Below, one piece after another: positions 1-12,745 of a stretch of 64,000 bases of DNA. Under the pieces are notes generated by a model. That model saw nothing but the letters and a program-made list of their open reading frames with translations. It made no database searches and was not told the origin of the DNA. Source of the stretch: Siderastrea siderea (Eukaryota; Cnidaria; Anthozoa; Scleractinia; Rhizangiidae). Positions within the stretch are counted from its first letter, which is position 1. The number at the start of each line of letters is the position of its first letter. A program made the translations under genes and the position numbers. The stretch lies in NCBI GenBank assembly GCA_964030785.1, contig OZ034978.1, positions 4,845,001 through 4,909,000 on the forward strand. Reading direction: 5' to 3'.

Positions 1-1482
1 GTTGGCGTAAACATAATTGGATTTTATCCCTCACTTTTTGAAATCCTTTTAACTTCGTGGTCTACCATGGTTTGCAAAGAATAGTAACTACTAAAGCTAT
101 TTTCGTCATAAGATTTCTTGAAGATTGTTTTAATGGGTGTCGGGTGTTTTAATGGCTGACGGTTCAAGGTTAAATTTTCGCTTAAAAGATCCGCCCTGAG
201 GCTCTTTTAGTGCAAAGAGGGCGTCCCCAAAGGAGGCAGGCCAAGCGAATTTAACTGTCTGTTGACGGGTTTTGAAATGTAGTTGGCCCATTCCAGTACA
301 TATAGAAGGCAACACACTGCTTAATACGTAATACTCTTTAAACGTAACAGTTATTAGGTCCAAATCTGGAAGACAAAAAAAGTTTACCTAACAGAATTTG
401 TACAGGAAATTCAATTACTAGTAAACTTAAGTAATCTACAAAATGAATCTATTACGACAGGGTCACCCAGATACTTTCTGAAACTAATTCTGGAAGACAA
501 GCAAGCTAACTGAAAGTATACAGGAAATTCAATTCACTTATTTCTAATAAAGTCCACGTCTTCAAAGTGAACCATATTATCAATTGAAAAGCAGGGTGAT
601 GTAAAAAGAATCAATTCAATGATAGTGTCAAAGGTTTACCAATCGCGACACACAGACATCGCCAGGCAGTGGTTATGTATAAATAATTATTACGCGATAT
701 ACCTAAAGGCTAGTACTTTTAGCGACTAATAAGTTTCGAGATTTTGTGAAATGAAAAGTTATTCATGTATCCTAGTCTTAAGGTCTAAAGAAAGGAAAAA
801 AGACACCGTCTCTAATCGGAAGACTGGTGTAATCTCTGTCTAAATTCAAGGAAAACGTCTTTCAATCACCGCTACCTATATCTGAGGTGTCAGTTACACA
901 TGCAGTTATGCATCTAGTAAAAGATACTCCTTGAATTTATTTACCTTTTGGCGACCATTTTTGTTACCTCAGTTCTGCATTTAGTCAGCTTATGAAAGGT
1001 GGTTCCCAATTTTAGACACATACGTTGATGAAAACCTAGGGTCGATTATTTAAACGAGGACTAAGTTCAGTAAACCTAGTTTAAGGCTAAATCAAGGTTT
1101 AGACGAGGACTCCAAAACCATGGCTTAGCGGAGTGTAAATTGCATTATTTGAACGCGGTGAATCGGAGTTCATTAGTCGATGTAATCGACGAGATCAGTC
1201 TATTATGCTAAGGCTAGACGTGCCAAATACTTTCTAGAACTAATTTTGGAAGGCAAACAAACTAACTGAAAGGGTACAGGAAATTCGATTACTTATTGCT
1301 AATAAACCGGTGTAATCTGTGCGGGTAATCTGTTCTCTGAGCATAAGGTCAGCCTTGCCTAGGCATGTCTTTACAATCCTACAGCCGCATTTTTTCTCAC
1401 CATAACCTCTCTGATTCTTATCTCATAAATAACACATGGCATTAGATGAATGGCAAATCTGTGGTTCGTCTGATATCTATTA

Positions 1483-1750
1483 GGGCCTGGCTAAACTAGG
1501 AAACATTGTTGCAGACGCATAGTTTCCAGACATGTTTCCTTAGGTAGCTAAACTGGGAAACATACGTTTGGGAAGCAAAATTTGCGTCTGTGAAGCAAAT
1601 ATGTTTTTGACTTGATTCAGAAACATTTCTTTGCCTCCAAGACGCACAATGTGCTTCCGCAACATATGTTACTCGCGCAGCTAAACTGGGAAACATTTGC
1701 TTCTGCAGCAATGTTTTTGCAACAATGTTTCCTTAAGTTTAGCCAGGCCC
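1483..1750. mobile_element. PIF/Harbinger-like MITE (268 bp) with TTA target duplication
   Basis: The ends form terminal inverted repeats of about 30 bp beginning GGGCCTGGCTAAACT, and TTA flanks both ends (1480-1482 and 1751-1753). A TTA duplication with GGG-type termini fits the PIF/Harbinger superfamily. Inside, the phrase GCTAAACTGGGAAACAT recurs. There is no transposase, so the element is non-autonomous. Confidence 0.75.
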
Positions 1751-2462
1751 TTAAGCAATCCATCAGTGAGAAGATACTCCTCACAGGAAGAGTTTGTAAA
1801 TCCCGAACGAAAGGACTTGAGTGAATAACTGAAAACCTTTTCATAGAAATATGGATAACGTTGTCTAGCTCTTAACTGAAAAGGAATCACATCAACAAGA
1901 TTAAAGCTGAAGAAAGTTGTTTTAATCTAAAGTTTAAAAATTAAAACGTAAAAGAAAGATCAAGGAAGTCGCAGTTATAAGATAGATAATGTATAGCTCT
2001 AAAAGAAAACATTTGAAACTTTCGATCTTTTCAAGAAAATTTCCATTTTGGGGGCACAGAGTCAGATAGCCACCAAATTTTGACCAATAAAGACAAGGGA
2101 TTTTGTGCCAACTTGAAATATTAACGGGTCAAGTGGCCCGTTCTCACATTAATAGCAAAAAGTTCAGAAATGCGTGGTATGAGTTCCACGGTTTTTCCTT
2201 CCAACGCGTCGCTACTTCTTCTCGCCCTGATCTCGTTCCTTATAACCAAACCGTTGTTAAGAGGAATTCCGGAGTCCAATAAGCCTTATGATTTTCATCT
2301 GGTCTTCCTCGCTACTACGTGTTTGTCATGCTGTAACTAGTGTTTTATTTCGCGGCAATTAAGTTCAAATTAAACTTGGAATGCGTTATCAGTTGAAGAC
2401 AGGCCGATCAAAATGTCTTAAATCAACGATAGTGTCAAAGGCTTACCAATAACGACACATTG

Positions 2463-2642
2463 CAGTGGCGGATCCAGGATTTTTGAAAGGGGGGTGGCTG
2501 ACCTGACAGAACGATATCAGAATATTCAAAGACAAAATTACCTCAGTGATAGTTCTGTTCCCTTTCATAATTTCAAGCTTAAACGACCCCAAAGAGGGGG
2601 GTGGCTAGCCACCCAATCCACCCCCCCCTAGATCCGCCCCTG
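2463..2642. mobile_element. MITE (180 bp) with CAGTGGCGGATC-type ends
   Basis: The element begins CAGTGGCGGATCCAGG and ends with the near-complement GATCCGCCCCTG. It is flanked by the 5-bp direct repeat CATTG (2458-2462, 2643-2647). A second copy lies at 15132-15316. The equivalent place in the upstream duplicated block (about 640-670) lacks the element, so it inserted after that duplication. The superfamily is not certain. Confidence 0.75.
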
Positions 2643-3292
2643 CATTGATATCGCCCTGCGATTATTCTGCAAATAATTATGACCCCATATCAATTAGGTT
2701 TAGTGCTTTAGTTTGGATATTTGATTTAGAAAAAAGCTTATTCAAGCACTAAGACTTAACTTTTTTGTTTGAATCTTAAACAAGTTCTCTTAAATTGTTC
2801 AAAAATAAATAAAAAGCTGCATGAATCTGCCCAAATTCCTTAACTGCCTCGTTAAGTTGCTGTTTCCATTTTTTTTTTTCAGGAGTCTTCAGATTGTTAT
2901 GTAACAAGAAAGGGATACTCTTGGAATTTATTGATTTACCTTTTTAAAGTTCATCTTTGTAACCTTCAGTTCTAGAGTCACATATTTAGTCAGCTTATGT
3001 AACGGGGTTCACAATTTTCGATATAAATGTTGATAAAACCTAGGGCTCAGATTGTTTAAGCAGAGCCTAGAGCTAGACCCGGTTTAAGGCGCAATGAAGG
3101 TAACTTAGGCGAAGACTCCGGCCTTAGTAAATAGAAGGGTTTAATCGCTTTTATTTCGAGAGTCCAGAGTCCCTGAGTGCAGAGTCCGGTTTTGTCATTG
3201 CATAACCCGGGCTATATTTAGAGCTGCATTCGTTCTTGGAGTATATTAAACAGGTGTTCTTCCTAACTATATCTATAAAATACATTCTAGTG

Positions 3293-6200
3293 ATGGAAGC
3301 GATGAAGTTTCTCTTTGTGCTGTTGCTTACGTTCCTGGTTGTGACTGAGACCAAACCAACTGGTCATCAAAAACAGGTACGTTTTTTTGTTTTTTGTTTT
3401 TAATATTGGCTTGGTTGTATTTCATTGCTAAGTGATCTTGTTTAACAAAGAATTACAGAAACAGCTAACTTCATTGACCAGAAACTCCTCTACTACCCCG
3501 GCGCAAATATAGGTTAAAAATGTAGTTTTCACATCGTTTTCAAAGCTTTCTTCCGTTCAATCATGTGCATTCCTTTTTGCTGTATGTCCACACGTAAACC
3601 ATAAAAAAGGACAAAAAAAAAGTTTGCAGAGAACTTATGAATTTTCCGGTGTTGTTACTCAATAGTTACGTAATTGTTACGTAAAAACTTTCGAGAACCT
3701 TGTCATTTGATCGTTTATATGTGAACGGGAGGCCAAACTTTATAAAAAAGGAATCTTCGCTTTTGTCCATTTAAATTGTCCAGACGTAAACAAATAATTT
3801 TCCGTTTTCAAAATGTCTCCTTTAGGCAGCATTTATGACAACCTCTGTTTGGCTGCGTTTTTAATCATTTCGTCGTAAGCGTGTGTGTTGAAAGCTTGCC
3901 CTTTTAAAAATATATCAGTTTGCAAATCAAAGCGTCGGAAACGCTATTCTCTCACGTATGCATTCATTTTCGCTGTCTGTCCACACATATAACTGAAAAC
4001 GATCCAAAAGACTACTTTGCAGGTAACTTAGGTCTTGTTCCGATGTTGCTATTTAACTGTTTTCGAAAACCTTAGTCTCATTCGATCCTTTAGTGTGGAC
4101 ATAAAGCAAAACTGTATGCTGTAAAAAGAAATCTTCGTTTTTCTCCACGTTTGTAAAACTTCCGCTCTGGGTAACGTTTTTAAAAGAGCTTCAGTTTTCA
4201 ATGCGTTTTCAATCTCTTTCTGAGTCCTCAGTACGTGTGGGTGGAAAGCTTAACCGTATAAAAATAGCCGTTCTCAAATAAGATCGATTAAGAACGTTTA
4301 ATTAGGGACGGAGCCTAAGACGGGAAATTCGTCTGAAGACCAGAAACTCCTCAAATTTTAATCCATTAAAGTATCCCCTTTTAAACAAGTGGAACAAGAT
4401 GGATTTTAGTTTAATATCATGGGTGACAAATTTCTCCCTAATTTTGGCGCGAAATTTTAGCGTTAATTTATAATTTCACAAGTGAAATTACAAAATTGCC
4501 ATGGCAACGGGCCTACAGCTCAGTGCCAAGACATTACGGATGAAGATGTTTTGTGCAGAACTACCGAATTAAACTCTGGAAATATTCGTGGAGGACACAA
4601 TCGGTAATCTGTAAATTTTGACATTTAATTGACTGAGCTTCTCAAACACCAACTGCGAGGCAAAAGAAGAGATTATTTGTGATAGTGTAACAGCGACATT
4701 TGTTGAACGGCAAGCTGGCAGTTGGTGATCAAGTGATTGACGGCGAACTCAGAGAAGTAATTCAGTGGATTTGGGCACTTCTTCAAATAGAAGAGAGGTC
4801 AGTTTTATACAAATTTGCTTCCAAAGTTTACTTTCGTTAAAACAAGTTTGCTGTGCGTATTTTGAACTGCATTTGTGAAACCTTGCGCGATTGAGCAAGG
4901 TGGTGCTTGATTCAATGAATTTACCGGATAAAACACGGGTAACCTTTGCCGGGCGATTTGTTTTGGTACTTTTCAAGTAAAAATGCAGAGTCTGGTGTAT
5001 TTTACTGTCGATTACAAATATACGAAATCGTCGAAGCGCGGTATAAACTTCCCACAATATTTTTTTCATCATTTCTCTCAGAAAATTGTGAGCTTTGGCC
5101 AAACTGTATGCCTTAAACTTTTCAATGCTTGGAGTTCTCGATGCGATAAAGTCAAAACTGCACGATTGTGAGCGTAATTTGTCACCCATGATATTAATAG
5201 GTAATCAAATGGTATACTCGTGAAATTAGGAAATAATTTCACTTGCGTTTTGTCAAAATTCCAATAATTTCCCTAGCCTAAAGGCTCGGGAAATTATTAG
5301 AATTTTGACAAAACGCAAGTGAAATTATTTCCTAATTTCACTCGTCACCATTTGATTACACATACATATCTCGTTGAGAGTTTCCTTCTTCAATTTTTAT
5401 ACGTCTTTAATAGGGCGTTTCACCGGCCTGAAATTCAAATTAGACTTTTCCGTTCGGTTTCTTGTTTCTTGTAAGCATCAACAGCAAAAAAATCAACAGC
5501 AAACAGAAATTTCAGCTGTTCTTCCCAAATATGAGAGCCAATCCGGCCATACACAGACCGAGAAATAAAGAAGACTCTGCTACCTCAAATTCTAAAGGAG
5601 GAAAATTGTTCAAGATGGCTGAAATTTTGGAAAGCTAGAGTGGTGTAAAATTTCGTATTTTAATAAATCTGAGCCATGATACAAGACACCGTACCGTCCT
5701 ATTGGAGAGAGAGAGCAGACAAAGACGGCAGTAAAGCTCCCTTAACACAATATTGGAAATTCTTACTGTTTTAATTTATTACTTCTGCCATTTTTTCCCC
5801 CAAACTAACAAAAAATTGGGTACCTAATATATTTAAGTGAAATCTTGTATGCCAACATCGTTCTTGACAAGTTTCTTTTCTTTCTTTTTTTTTTTGATTC
5901 ATTCGACATCATAATTAGGTTACAGCACATTAAAATGAATCTTTATTTTGTTCACTGGAAGGCACACTCTCTTATAGTGTGAGAGGATTCGAGATGAGCG
6001 AATGTAAACACTACCCGCCCAGATTAGCTACCGCTATTTGCGGGATAGTGCAGTCCTTTTTATTTTACTTATTGAAGTGAATAGTAACATACTTTACTTT
6101 ACTTTATGAGCGAGCTCGAGATCTAGGCAATAGTGAATAACTAGAGAATATTAAGTAAATGAAAGGGAAGCATCTTTCAGGTCGAGGTTGCATGGGATTC

Positions 6201-9200
6201 GAGATTGCCAGTTGGGAAATAAATGAGATCTACTGTATATCCACCGAAAACGTTTGACGAAACCTGAACTAATTTACTTTGAATTAAGCGGGACAGACTT
6301 CACAAATATCAAAAAGTTGTGCATTTTTCTTTTCAAGATTCCAGCCCCACCTGAAGCTCAATCGCAAAATTTGTCAATTCTTTCTATATTTAGAGCCGAT
6401 AGTTTTTGTGATCGTTTCAAACTTGAAAGATTAGTTGTCTTGGTTTTAACAACAAGTATTTGTCAGCTGTTATCACGACAAACGTTCGTTATTGTAATTA
6501 TTTTCAGTGCTCCAAGATTCGTGGCAAAGATTGCACGGAGGACAGTGACTGCGCATGTCAAAGGCATCATAACTCAACGCCGTTAATCTGTAACTACGAA
6601 CTGAAGTGTGAGAAAGAAAGCATTTATGATATCATCGTCAGGCGAATGCCAGTAAGTTGTATTGTTAGCTACGGTTGTTCCACACCCATTGCAGGCATTG
6701 AATGGTTGGCCCTTGTTCACACGATATCTAGCAAAGTAACATTTTTCTAACAAAAATTTAATAAGTGGGCTTCCTTTAACCCTTTCATTCCCAGAGTCAG
6801 TTATGGAGACATTTAGGTGATTCTAACTTTTGACTCTGTGGACGAAATCCTATGGTGTGACTATTCAAATGAAACCTCTCCAGCAGTATTTTCACATGGT
6901 ACTATTTATATTTTAGTATTTTTTACAAAATGAAATTTGGGATTTGACTTCTTGAATTTTGATTTTAGGCACTCTTGGGAGTGAAAAGTTAAGAAAACTG
7001 TAGCAGTGCAATGTCTTCCGCTGTGGACGTCAGCAGAAAATATTTGACCAAGGTGGAACGATTATCAAACCCATAACTTGTAAATTGGACCCACGTCGTG
7101 TTGTAGGAGTACGGTTTGCAAGTCGAACGCCAAAAAGCCGCATCTTTGAATTGAGAACACGTTTCACACATACAAAAAGGATAATAATGAAGCATAATGA
7201 TAACGATAAGTCCCGTTCGGCATCGTCCACACTGCAACATTGTTGACGGCAGCTAGAAAATCACAGTTTACGAGAAAGTAAAAAAAAAAATAATAATCCC
7301 GTTCAGTGATGAACATCGTGAAAATAAATTGAAGCACAGCAAGTCAAATTTCAGAAGGGAAAACCAACAGTCGTTTATTAAACACTTGTCCGCAACAATA
7401 TTCAAAATTCTTGCGTCAAGAAATGCTATTTATCCCGGCGACAAACATAAGTATTGGTCATCGTTTGCTTGCGAGTTCGCTTATGGACTATGTTTATTTC
7501 GAACGATATTTAAAAACTCTGATATGAAATTTTAAATATGACGAGCCGGTTCTCGAATCCAGTTAGGTTGCACGACGAAACATACGACTGAATAAGAAAA
7601 AAAATGTGACAAAATGTTAAGCTAGGCTATCTCGAGTTTATGTTAAGTAAACTGAGCTCAATTTGGTGGAGTCTCCAACGAGAGTCGAATTCATCTTGGC
7701 TTTCTGCATGTAGAACTTGGTTTCTACTACTCTCTGGGCAACAGGGAGACTCGCAGCTAGCCAGCTCGCTTCCTAAATATGTGATTCCTCATTTACCACA
7801 TGACTAAACATTATGAAACATTACAAAACAGTATAATAATAATAACAATCAGTATACATACTGTAAATTCTCTCAGTAAGATCTCCCCTTGATACGATCC
7901 TTTGGCACCTCCAAAAACAAAGCTCTAAGACAGAGCAGGACTTTTATTTTAACAAGATAGCGCGTTACAGTTCGTTTTAGGCGTTTTTGGGACGAGATGT
8001 TATGATCTGAATGTACTAACATGCAGTTATTCATTGTAGCTTAATTGGGTGTCTTTCATTCTCAAGAGACTGTCATTTCCCATACCAGAACGGACCTAAT
8101 CAGCTATTTTAAGTACCAGTTTGAAAAGCCAAGAGCCAAACTTGCACCAACAGAAACCTGCCAATAACAGTCCGGTTTTATTTTAAATCTTTTTTGTAGT
8201 TAACAAGTGTATAGCTGCGGATGGCTACGGGTACAAATGGGCTGCAGCTTAATATTTTCTTGTTTTGCCCTTATGTATTGGAAAACCACTACAATCTATT
8301 TTTGTTTATTCTCGAGGGCGCACTTGACAACTTCTTCCTGGTGTTAAGAGTATTTCGATTATGAGACAAGTATAACCACGGCAGCGAAATTCCTGTGGCA
8401 TGACCCTTTCAAAATGTTCAACAGCCCAAGTGTACATTGACACATTCAACAAAACCATTCTTGATGTATTCTAAATATAACTTTATGCTAGTGAGCGATC
8501 TGTCTACACTAATCACCACTAATCACTTCTTTTTGTAATCTGGTAGCTATGAATTCCTAGACTTCTAGACCAAATATGATATACTGGTAAACCATTTAAA
8601 GGTTTTGTCTGGCCAGGGGAATTTGATAAACCAAGCCAACAAATTTGGGAAGTTGTAGATTAGTCTGAAACGTGCCCAACTTGTTTCTCGTATATATTGG
8701 GCCTACCCTTAGACTATAGCTTGTTTTGCTGTTCCCAGTGTGTGGTTTCTTATCAGATATTGACTTGACCTAAAAAGTGTCAGAGGGAAAACTTGCAAGT
8801 CTCATACCGGAAGAGGGCACGATTTTATGCTTACAAAGCAGAATCTCCGTTTAAAGCGAATATCTCTCTAAGATCTTCTTTGTGTCCAAATTTCATATAA
8901 ATTTACCTGGTTTGAAGTACTGAATGGCAGCTTTTTGCCACATGACATTCTTGAAGTGAGAGGGTAGAAGGAACTCTTGTATGGACTTGACGTTTCGTGA
9001 CCCACCTTAGCGGAAGCGATCTTCAAAGTTAAGTGAAAAGTTTCCCATTAGTTGATGGTCTTACGTCTCTGATTAGTGTGGACATGATGTTATTGGCTGT
9101 GTACAGTTTAAAGGGTGACTGGACAATTTTTGTCAGTTTCTGTCTGTTATTGTTAGCCTAACTTCTGTCCATTAATTGCAAGTAAAATTATTACTGTGTC

Positions 9201-10595
9201 TTCTGTTAAGTCACCACCCTATATTCTTGATGTTTTGATCAGTGTTTGTGAGCTCAAACAGGAAATGGTTTCAAAAGTCCTTAAACGTCTGGAGACTGCT
9301 GTCTCTTCATCATGCTTTTACGATTTTCATGCAGTATTTGGCTGCCAAGGTGATAAGTGTTTTTTAACAGTTAAAAGAAAATGTTTCGAACGTACATCCG
9401 TCGCACTTAACATCGTAGACCGCATGCCCCAAGCTAAGTGAGAAAAGTGACATGTAGTAAAGTGAAATGAAAAATTGTATGCAAACAATGTTGAGCATTT
9501 AGTTTTGGATATTTTCGTCTTTTGTATAGTGTTTGTGCTTCTTAAAGGGAAATGATTTAAAAATTTATCAGAGGTTTCCAGACTGCTGTCTCTGTTCATC
9601 AGTGAAAAAGAATGCTTACCTGTTTCGTCAGTGCGAAATAAAGGCGTTCGTTCTCACCCACTGAAGAAACAGCAGTCGCTAAACGTCTAAGGAATCTTTA
9701 AACCATTTCGCAAAACCACTGTTCAAAACATCAACGGTACGTTGAACACTGACGCGCTGATCACGCGACTATCGTGCCCTAACCCCATTTAGACATGTTG
9801 GCTGAGTTCTAAATTGTTTCTTTCTAGCATGATAGCATTTCGAACTCTGACTGCCCAATCTATTCTCACATACTTTTTAGTTAAAGTTAAATAGAAACTT
9901 CCATGAATTCAAAACTGTATCAAAACCTACCATCTGAAAACGCAGTATAAGAAAGAGGCAATGGAAACTAATTCTCTGTTCACCTTGAGGCATTCTCATT
10001 ATGTGTTCTTTTTTGCCCATTGGTGTCATGTTTAACTTCTTTATTTAACAGTTGGGCTATACAAAGCCGAGTTTTGTACGACTGAATACCGCAGCGAGAC
10101 GCAACCAACTTAAATATCGCCCATAGAAATGGGGGGCGAGACGTCTAATTGTTTTGGTCGCGATACAAGTGGTTGTAATCAGCAAACGCAATGAAATTCA
10201 ACTTTCCAAACACATCAAACACATGCCCCGCGCAATCGGAGAGACAATGAGGATGGAACCAATAACAATCATTAATGGCTCGATTTTGCGCCCTCCTTCC
10301 AATAACCCCTTGAGAGTCGTCTTGTTAAGAAGCGCCCTATTCCAAAAGCCCCCCCCCCCCCCCCGCTTCCTTAAGCTACCAAAAGTAAATTAGCGCTTTC
10401 AGGCGCTGAATCGAATCGTAGTGGTATTTAAAAAAGACCATGGTTGATGTCTACTAATTGATATTATATTGGTTGCAGTGTTTCCGTGTTTACAAGAACT
10501 CTTGTAGAACAGATGCGGATTGTCCTCCATGTAGCGAAGCACGGCTGATATGCGAAGCCAACGAATGTGTCAGAGATAAATCCACGCTTGTTTAG
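3293..10595 (+). CDS. Small secreted cysteine-rich protein with two six-Cys modules (3 exons)
   Basis: The exons are 3293-3376, 6508-6651 and 10479-10595 (TAG at 10593-10595). All introns are GT-AG and all are phase 0, giving 114 residues. Exon 1 encodes a signal peptide: start MEAMKF, then a Leu/Phe/Val core to about residue 17. Exons 2 and 3 each encode one module of six cysteines starting at the first exon codon. The spacing is C-x7-C-x5-C-x1-C-x10-C-x5-C in module 1 and C-x8-C-x5-C-x2-C-x6-C-x4-C in module 2. Both share an acidic residue followed by Cys at the third cysteine. One module per symmetric exon suggests exon duplication. The family is not recognised; defence peptide, toxin-like peptide, inhibitor or signalling ligand are all possible. 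Exon 3 is followed by no obvious AATAAA nearby. The second ATG (codon 4) could also serve as start. Confidence 0.72.
4417..5193. mobile_element. TTAA-flanked non-autonomous DNA transposon (777 bp)
   Basis: This element sits in intron 1 of the cysteine-rich gene. Terminal inverted repeats of 18 bp (TATCATGGGTGACAAATT) lie at both ends, and each is flanked by TTAA (4413-4416 and 5194-5197). TTAA duplications are typical of the piggyBac and Kolobok superfamilies. Open frames inside do not look like a transposase. Confidence 0.7.
5201..5359. mobile_element. Fold-back (hairpin) MITE, 159 bp
   Basis: Two arms of about 75 bp are near-perfect reverse complements, starting GTAATCAAATGG and ending CCATTTGATTAC. 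Only a few bases separate them at the centre (TAGCCTAAAGGCT). It lies a few bases after the TTAA-flanked element. The transcript through this intron would form a long hairpin. Confidence 0.75.
6652..10478. other. Intron 2 of the cysteine-rich gene
   Basis: This 3.8-kb intron has no convincing extra exon. Besides the MITE at 6778-6990, it holds a diverged direct duplication: about 9237-9313 is related to 9530-9602, sharing CAGTGTTTGTG and CAGACTGCTGTCTCT-like phrases. It also holds a 16-base C run near 10350. The open frame at 9196-9441 overlaps the duplication and is most likely repeat sequence. Confidence 0.5.
6778..6990. mobile_element. MITE with AACCCTTTCATTCCCAGAGT-type ends, copy 1
   Basis: The left end reads AACCCTTTCATTCCC. 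The right end, GGGAGTGAAAAGTT, is its approximate reverse complement. A clearly related copy is at 30297-30498, and a fragment of the right end is at about 34485-34505. It lies in intron 2 of the cysteine-rich gene. Confidence 0.65.
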
Positions 10596-12745
10596 ATGAC
10601 CACAGAGTACCGCTGTGACACAAGATTATTGGACTCTTTTGATTTTTAAAACAGATACAGTTACCATAATAATAATAATACTTCGTGTGAACGTTATGCC
10701 GATGATATGTGCTATTCAAGATTTTATGGCTTAAAACCGTACAGGATTACATGTTTCCTATTTTAGCCTTTATATTTCGCTATGAGGTTTAAGTTTCGCG
10801 AAGTATGTAACAGTAACACAGTTCATTTGTTAATGGAAACTATAGATTTGAACATACGCAAAACTAGACACAAACTTTGCAAACCTTTAGATTATCTAAG
10901 CTTGTTTCAAGTTTAGAGCGTTACGTTATAACTATACTCTTACAATTTAATATTTGATTTTATGGCAGCCAGGTTGAATTCCTCTCATCAGTTCCCCCAG
11001 TCTGTTATCTTTAAATTAACGGCTTGGGCAATCAACAAAAATAAGTCTTTCCGGTAAAAAACCCAGGGATGCCGAGAATGTTCGTTTATTTTTGTAACAA
11101 CGAAATGCAATGGACGACTTAAGTCTTCAAATCCAATTGAGATAGAAAAATCCATGGAGAAATGCCATTGAAATTGTAACGCGACCTGTTGCTTTAAGTG
11201 GAATCAAAGAAGGCAAAACGTTTCGGGGATCAAGTTTTAAAGTATAGTAATAAATAGGCAACAGTTTCGAGAGCCCCATAGCGCACCTCGACAAAAATTC
11301 AGACGAGAAATATCTCTCTTGAGGTTGATTTCCACTGTTGCGTAAATCTTACGTGCGTACGGGCGTAAATTTAACTGGCTTTACGTGCTTAAATAAAATT
11401 AGAGACGATGTACGAACGGCTTACGTAAACGTAAAAAGTTCAAAACTTTCAACACGCACGTAAAACTTACGCAACAGTGGAAATCAACCTTTATTGTGCT
11501 TAACACTTACGCAGAAAAACAGAATTTCCGGGAGGAAAATCAAATGGCACGCGTTCCACTTTCGTGGAAAAATCAGAAATTCCGGAAGGAAGATCAAAAG
11601 TGAAACGTGATTCCTTTTAACTTGGAAAGTTTCAGAAACAGTAGGATATCCCTAGGCCTGAGGCACTTTCCCGCCTTTTTTGTGTTTGTAGTTGACGAGG
11701 ATACATGTCATAGTTCGTTCGCGTCACTGAACTCACTCGTTCATTTCACTCGATAGTTTTTCAAACACTACCCAGATGTTAATCTGAGTTACAGAAAAAG
11801 GTAAGCGCGCACATTCCATGAAGTAATCTCTACATTATGTATAGAGTATTTTCCTTTAAAATATAAAATTTCTAATTGTTATGCACAAAAATGAAAAAAA
11901 CTCAAGCGTCGCCATTTTACCAAATACAACAAATATCTGACCACTTTATTCCTGTCAAGCACCTTTAGGTAAAAGCGCTGGCGAACTTTTTGCCGTTAAC
12001 CTGGACGCCATGCAAAGCAAGCAATAATGTAGTAACTTCAGACACTTTCTTATCTAAATTCATGACGAACGCAAACAGCATTTTTACGGCATATTATCAA
12101 TATTACCAACTATTCTGAGAAGTACTTACTATTATACTCGCATGCTGTTAGTTACCGTAGCATGAATATAAAACGTCGTGTACTTATCTGTGAATCTTTG
12201 TTTTTTTTCGTTTTAACAATAGTTTAACAGGGTCTAAGCCTGGTATGAGCCAGTCTGATACAACTTGGTTAATAACAATATAAACGTCGAAAGTCTTCCA
12301 CCGTATCCAGTTGCGCAGTTTCTACTCAAGCATAAATAAAAGTTACCGTGCGGGTTACTTGCATGAACCTTGCCGGTCATTTAGGGTTTGCATAAAAAGT
12401 CGGCTTTTTGAGTTCTATAATGCTAAGCAGAAACATATACTTCAAACATATCATGGACCAAAATAGTCGAATACAACATATTCCCTTTCCTAATCACTGA
12501 ATAGAGTTTCGGTGCTTATCTTTAATTTTTCCGAACATAATGAGTAATCTACATAATAACACTAGACATACGTTTTTGAAATTTAGCAAATTTTTTCAAG
12601 ATGCAAAATTGCAGAACGGTGTTAATACGGAAGTCGTGCAGTTTGTAAAAATAAAACTTGTAAAAAAAGTCTTAAAACATTTTCAATGCGTTTCTACAAT
12701 TGCCTGCACATGAAGGTATATCCCGGGCAGTATACTTGAACTATA
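10596..12745. other. Intergenic region between convergent genes
   Basis: The two flanking genes converge here. Apart from the MITE at 11322-11490 I see no gene or RNA. A candidate minus-strand poly(A) signal (ATTAAA at about 12522-12527) could end the METTL16 transcript, but this is weak. Confidence 0.4.
11322..11490. mobile_element. MITE, 169 bp, with long TIRs
   Basis: It starts AGGTTGATTTCCACTGTTGC and ends with the exact reverse complement of those 20 bases. Similarity between the arms continues inward (TTACGTGCG against CGCACGTAA). No coding capacity is present. The target duplication is unclear. Confidence 0.75.

Larger units (their letters stand above)
1..3292. other. Upstream intergenic region with a diverged tandem duplication
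   Basis: No convincing coding gene is seen here; the short open frames lack recognisable domains. A block at about 530-1130 is repeated with divergence at about 2380-3125. Shared landmarks include the phrases GATAGTGTCAAAGG, TTTAGTCAGCTTATG and AAAACCTAGGG in the same order. The second copy lies directly upstream of the cysteine-rich secreted protein gene, so its promoter region seems to derive from a local duplication. Two small inverted-repeat transposons sit here and are listed separately. TA-rich stretches near 3212 and 3267-3281 could serve as core promoter, but this is only positional. Confidence 0.5.

Noticed and set aside
130..363. 77-codon minus-strand frame at the left edge
   Set aside because: It has no recognisable domain, no splice partner and no start context; possibly part of an interspersed repeat.
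9196..9441. Possible extra exon in intron 2 of the cysteine-rich gene
   Set aside because: It overlaps a diverged local duplication and has no cysteine module or consistent splice sites.
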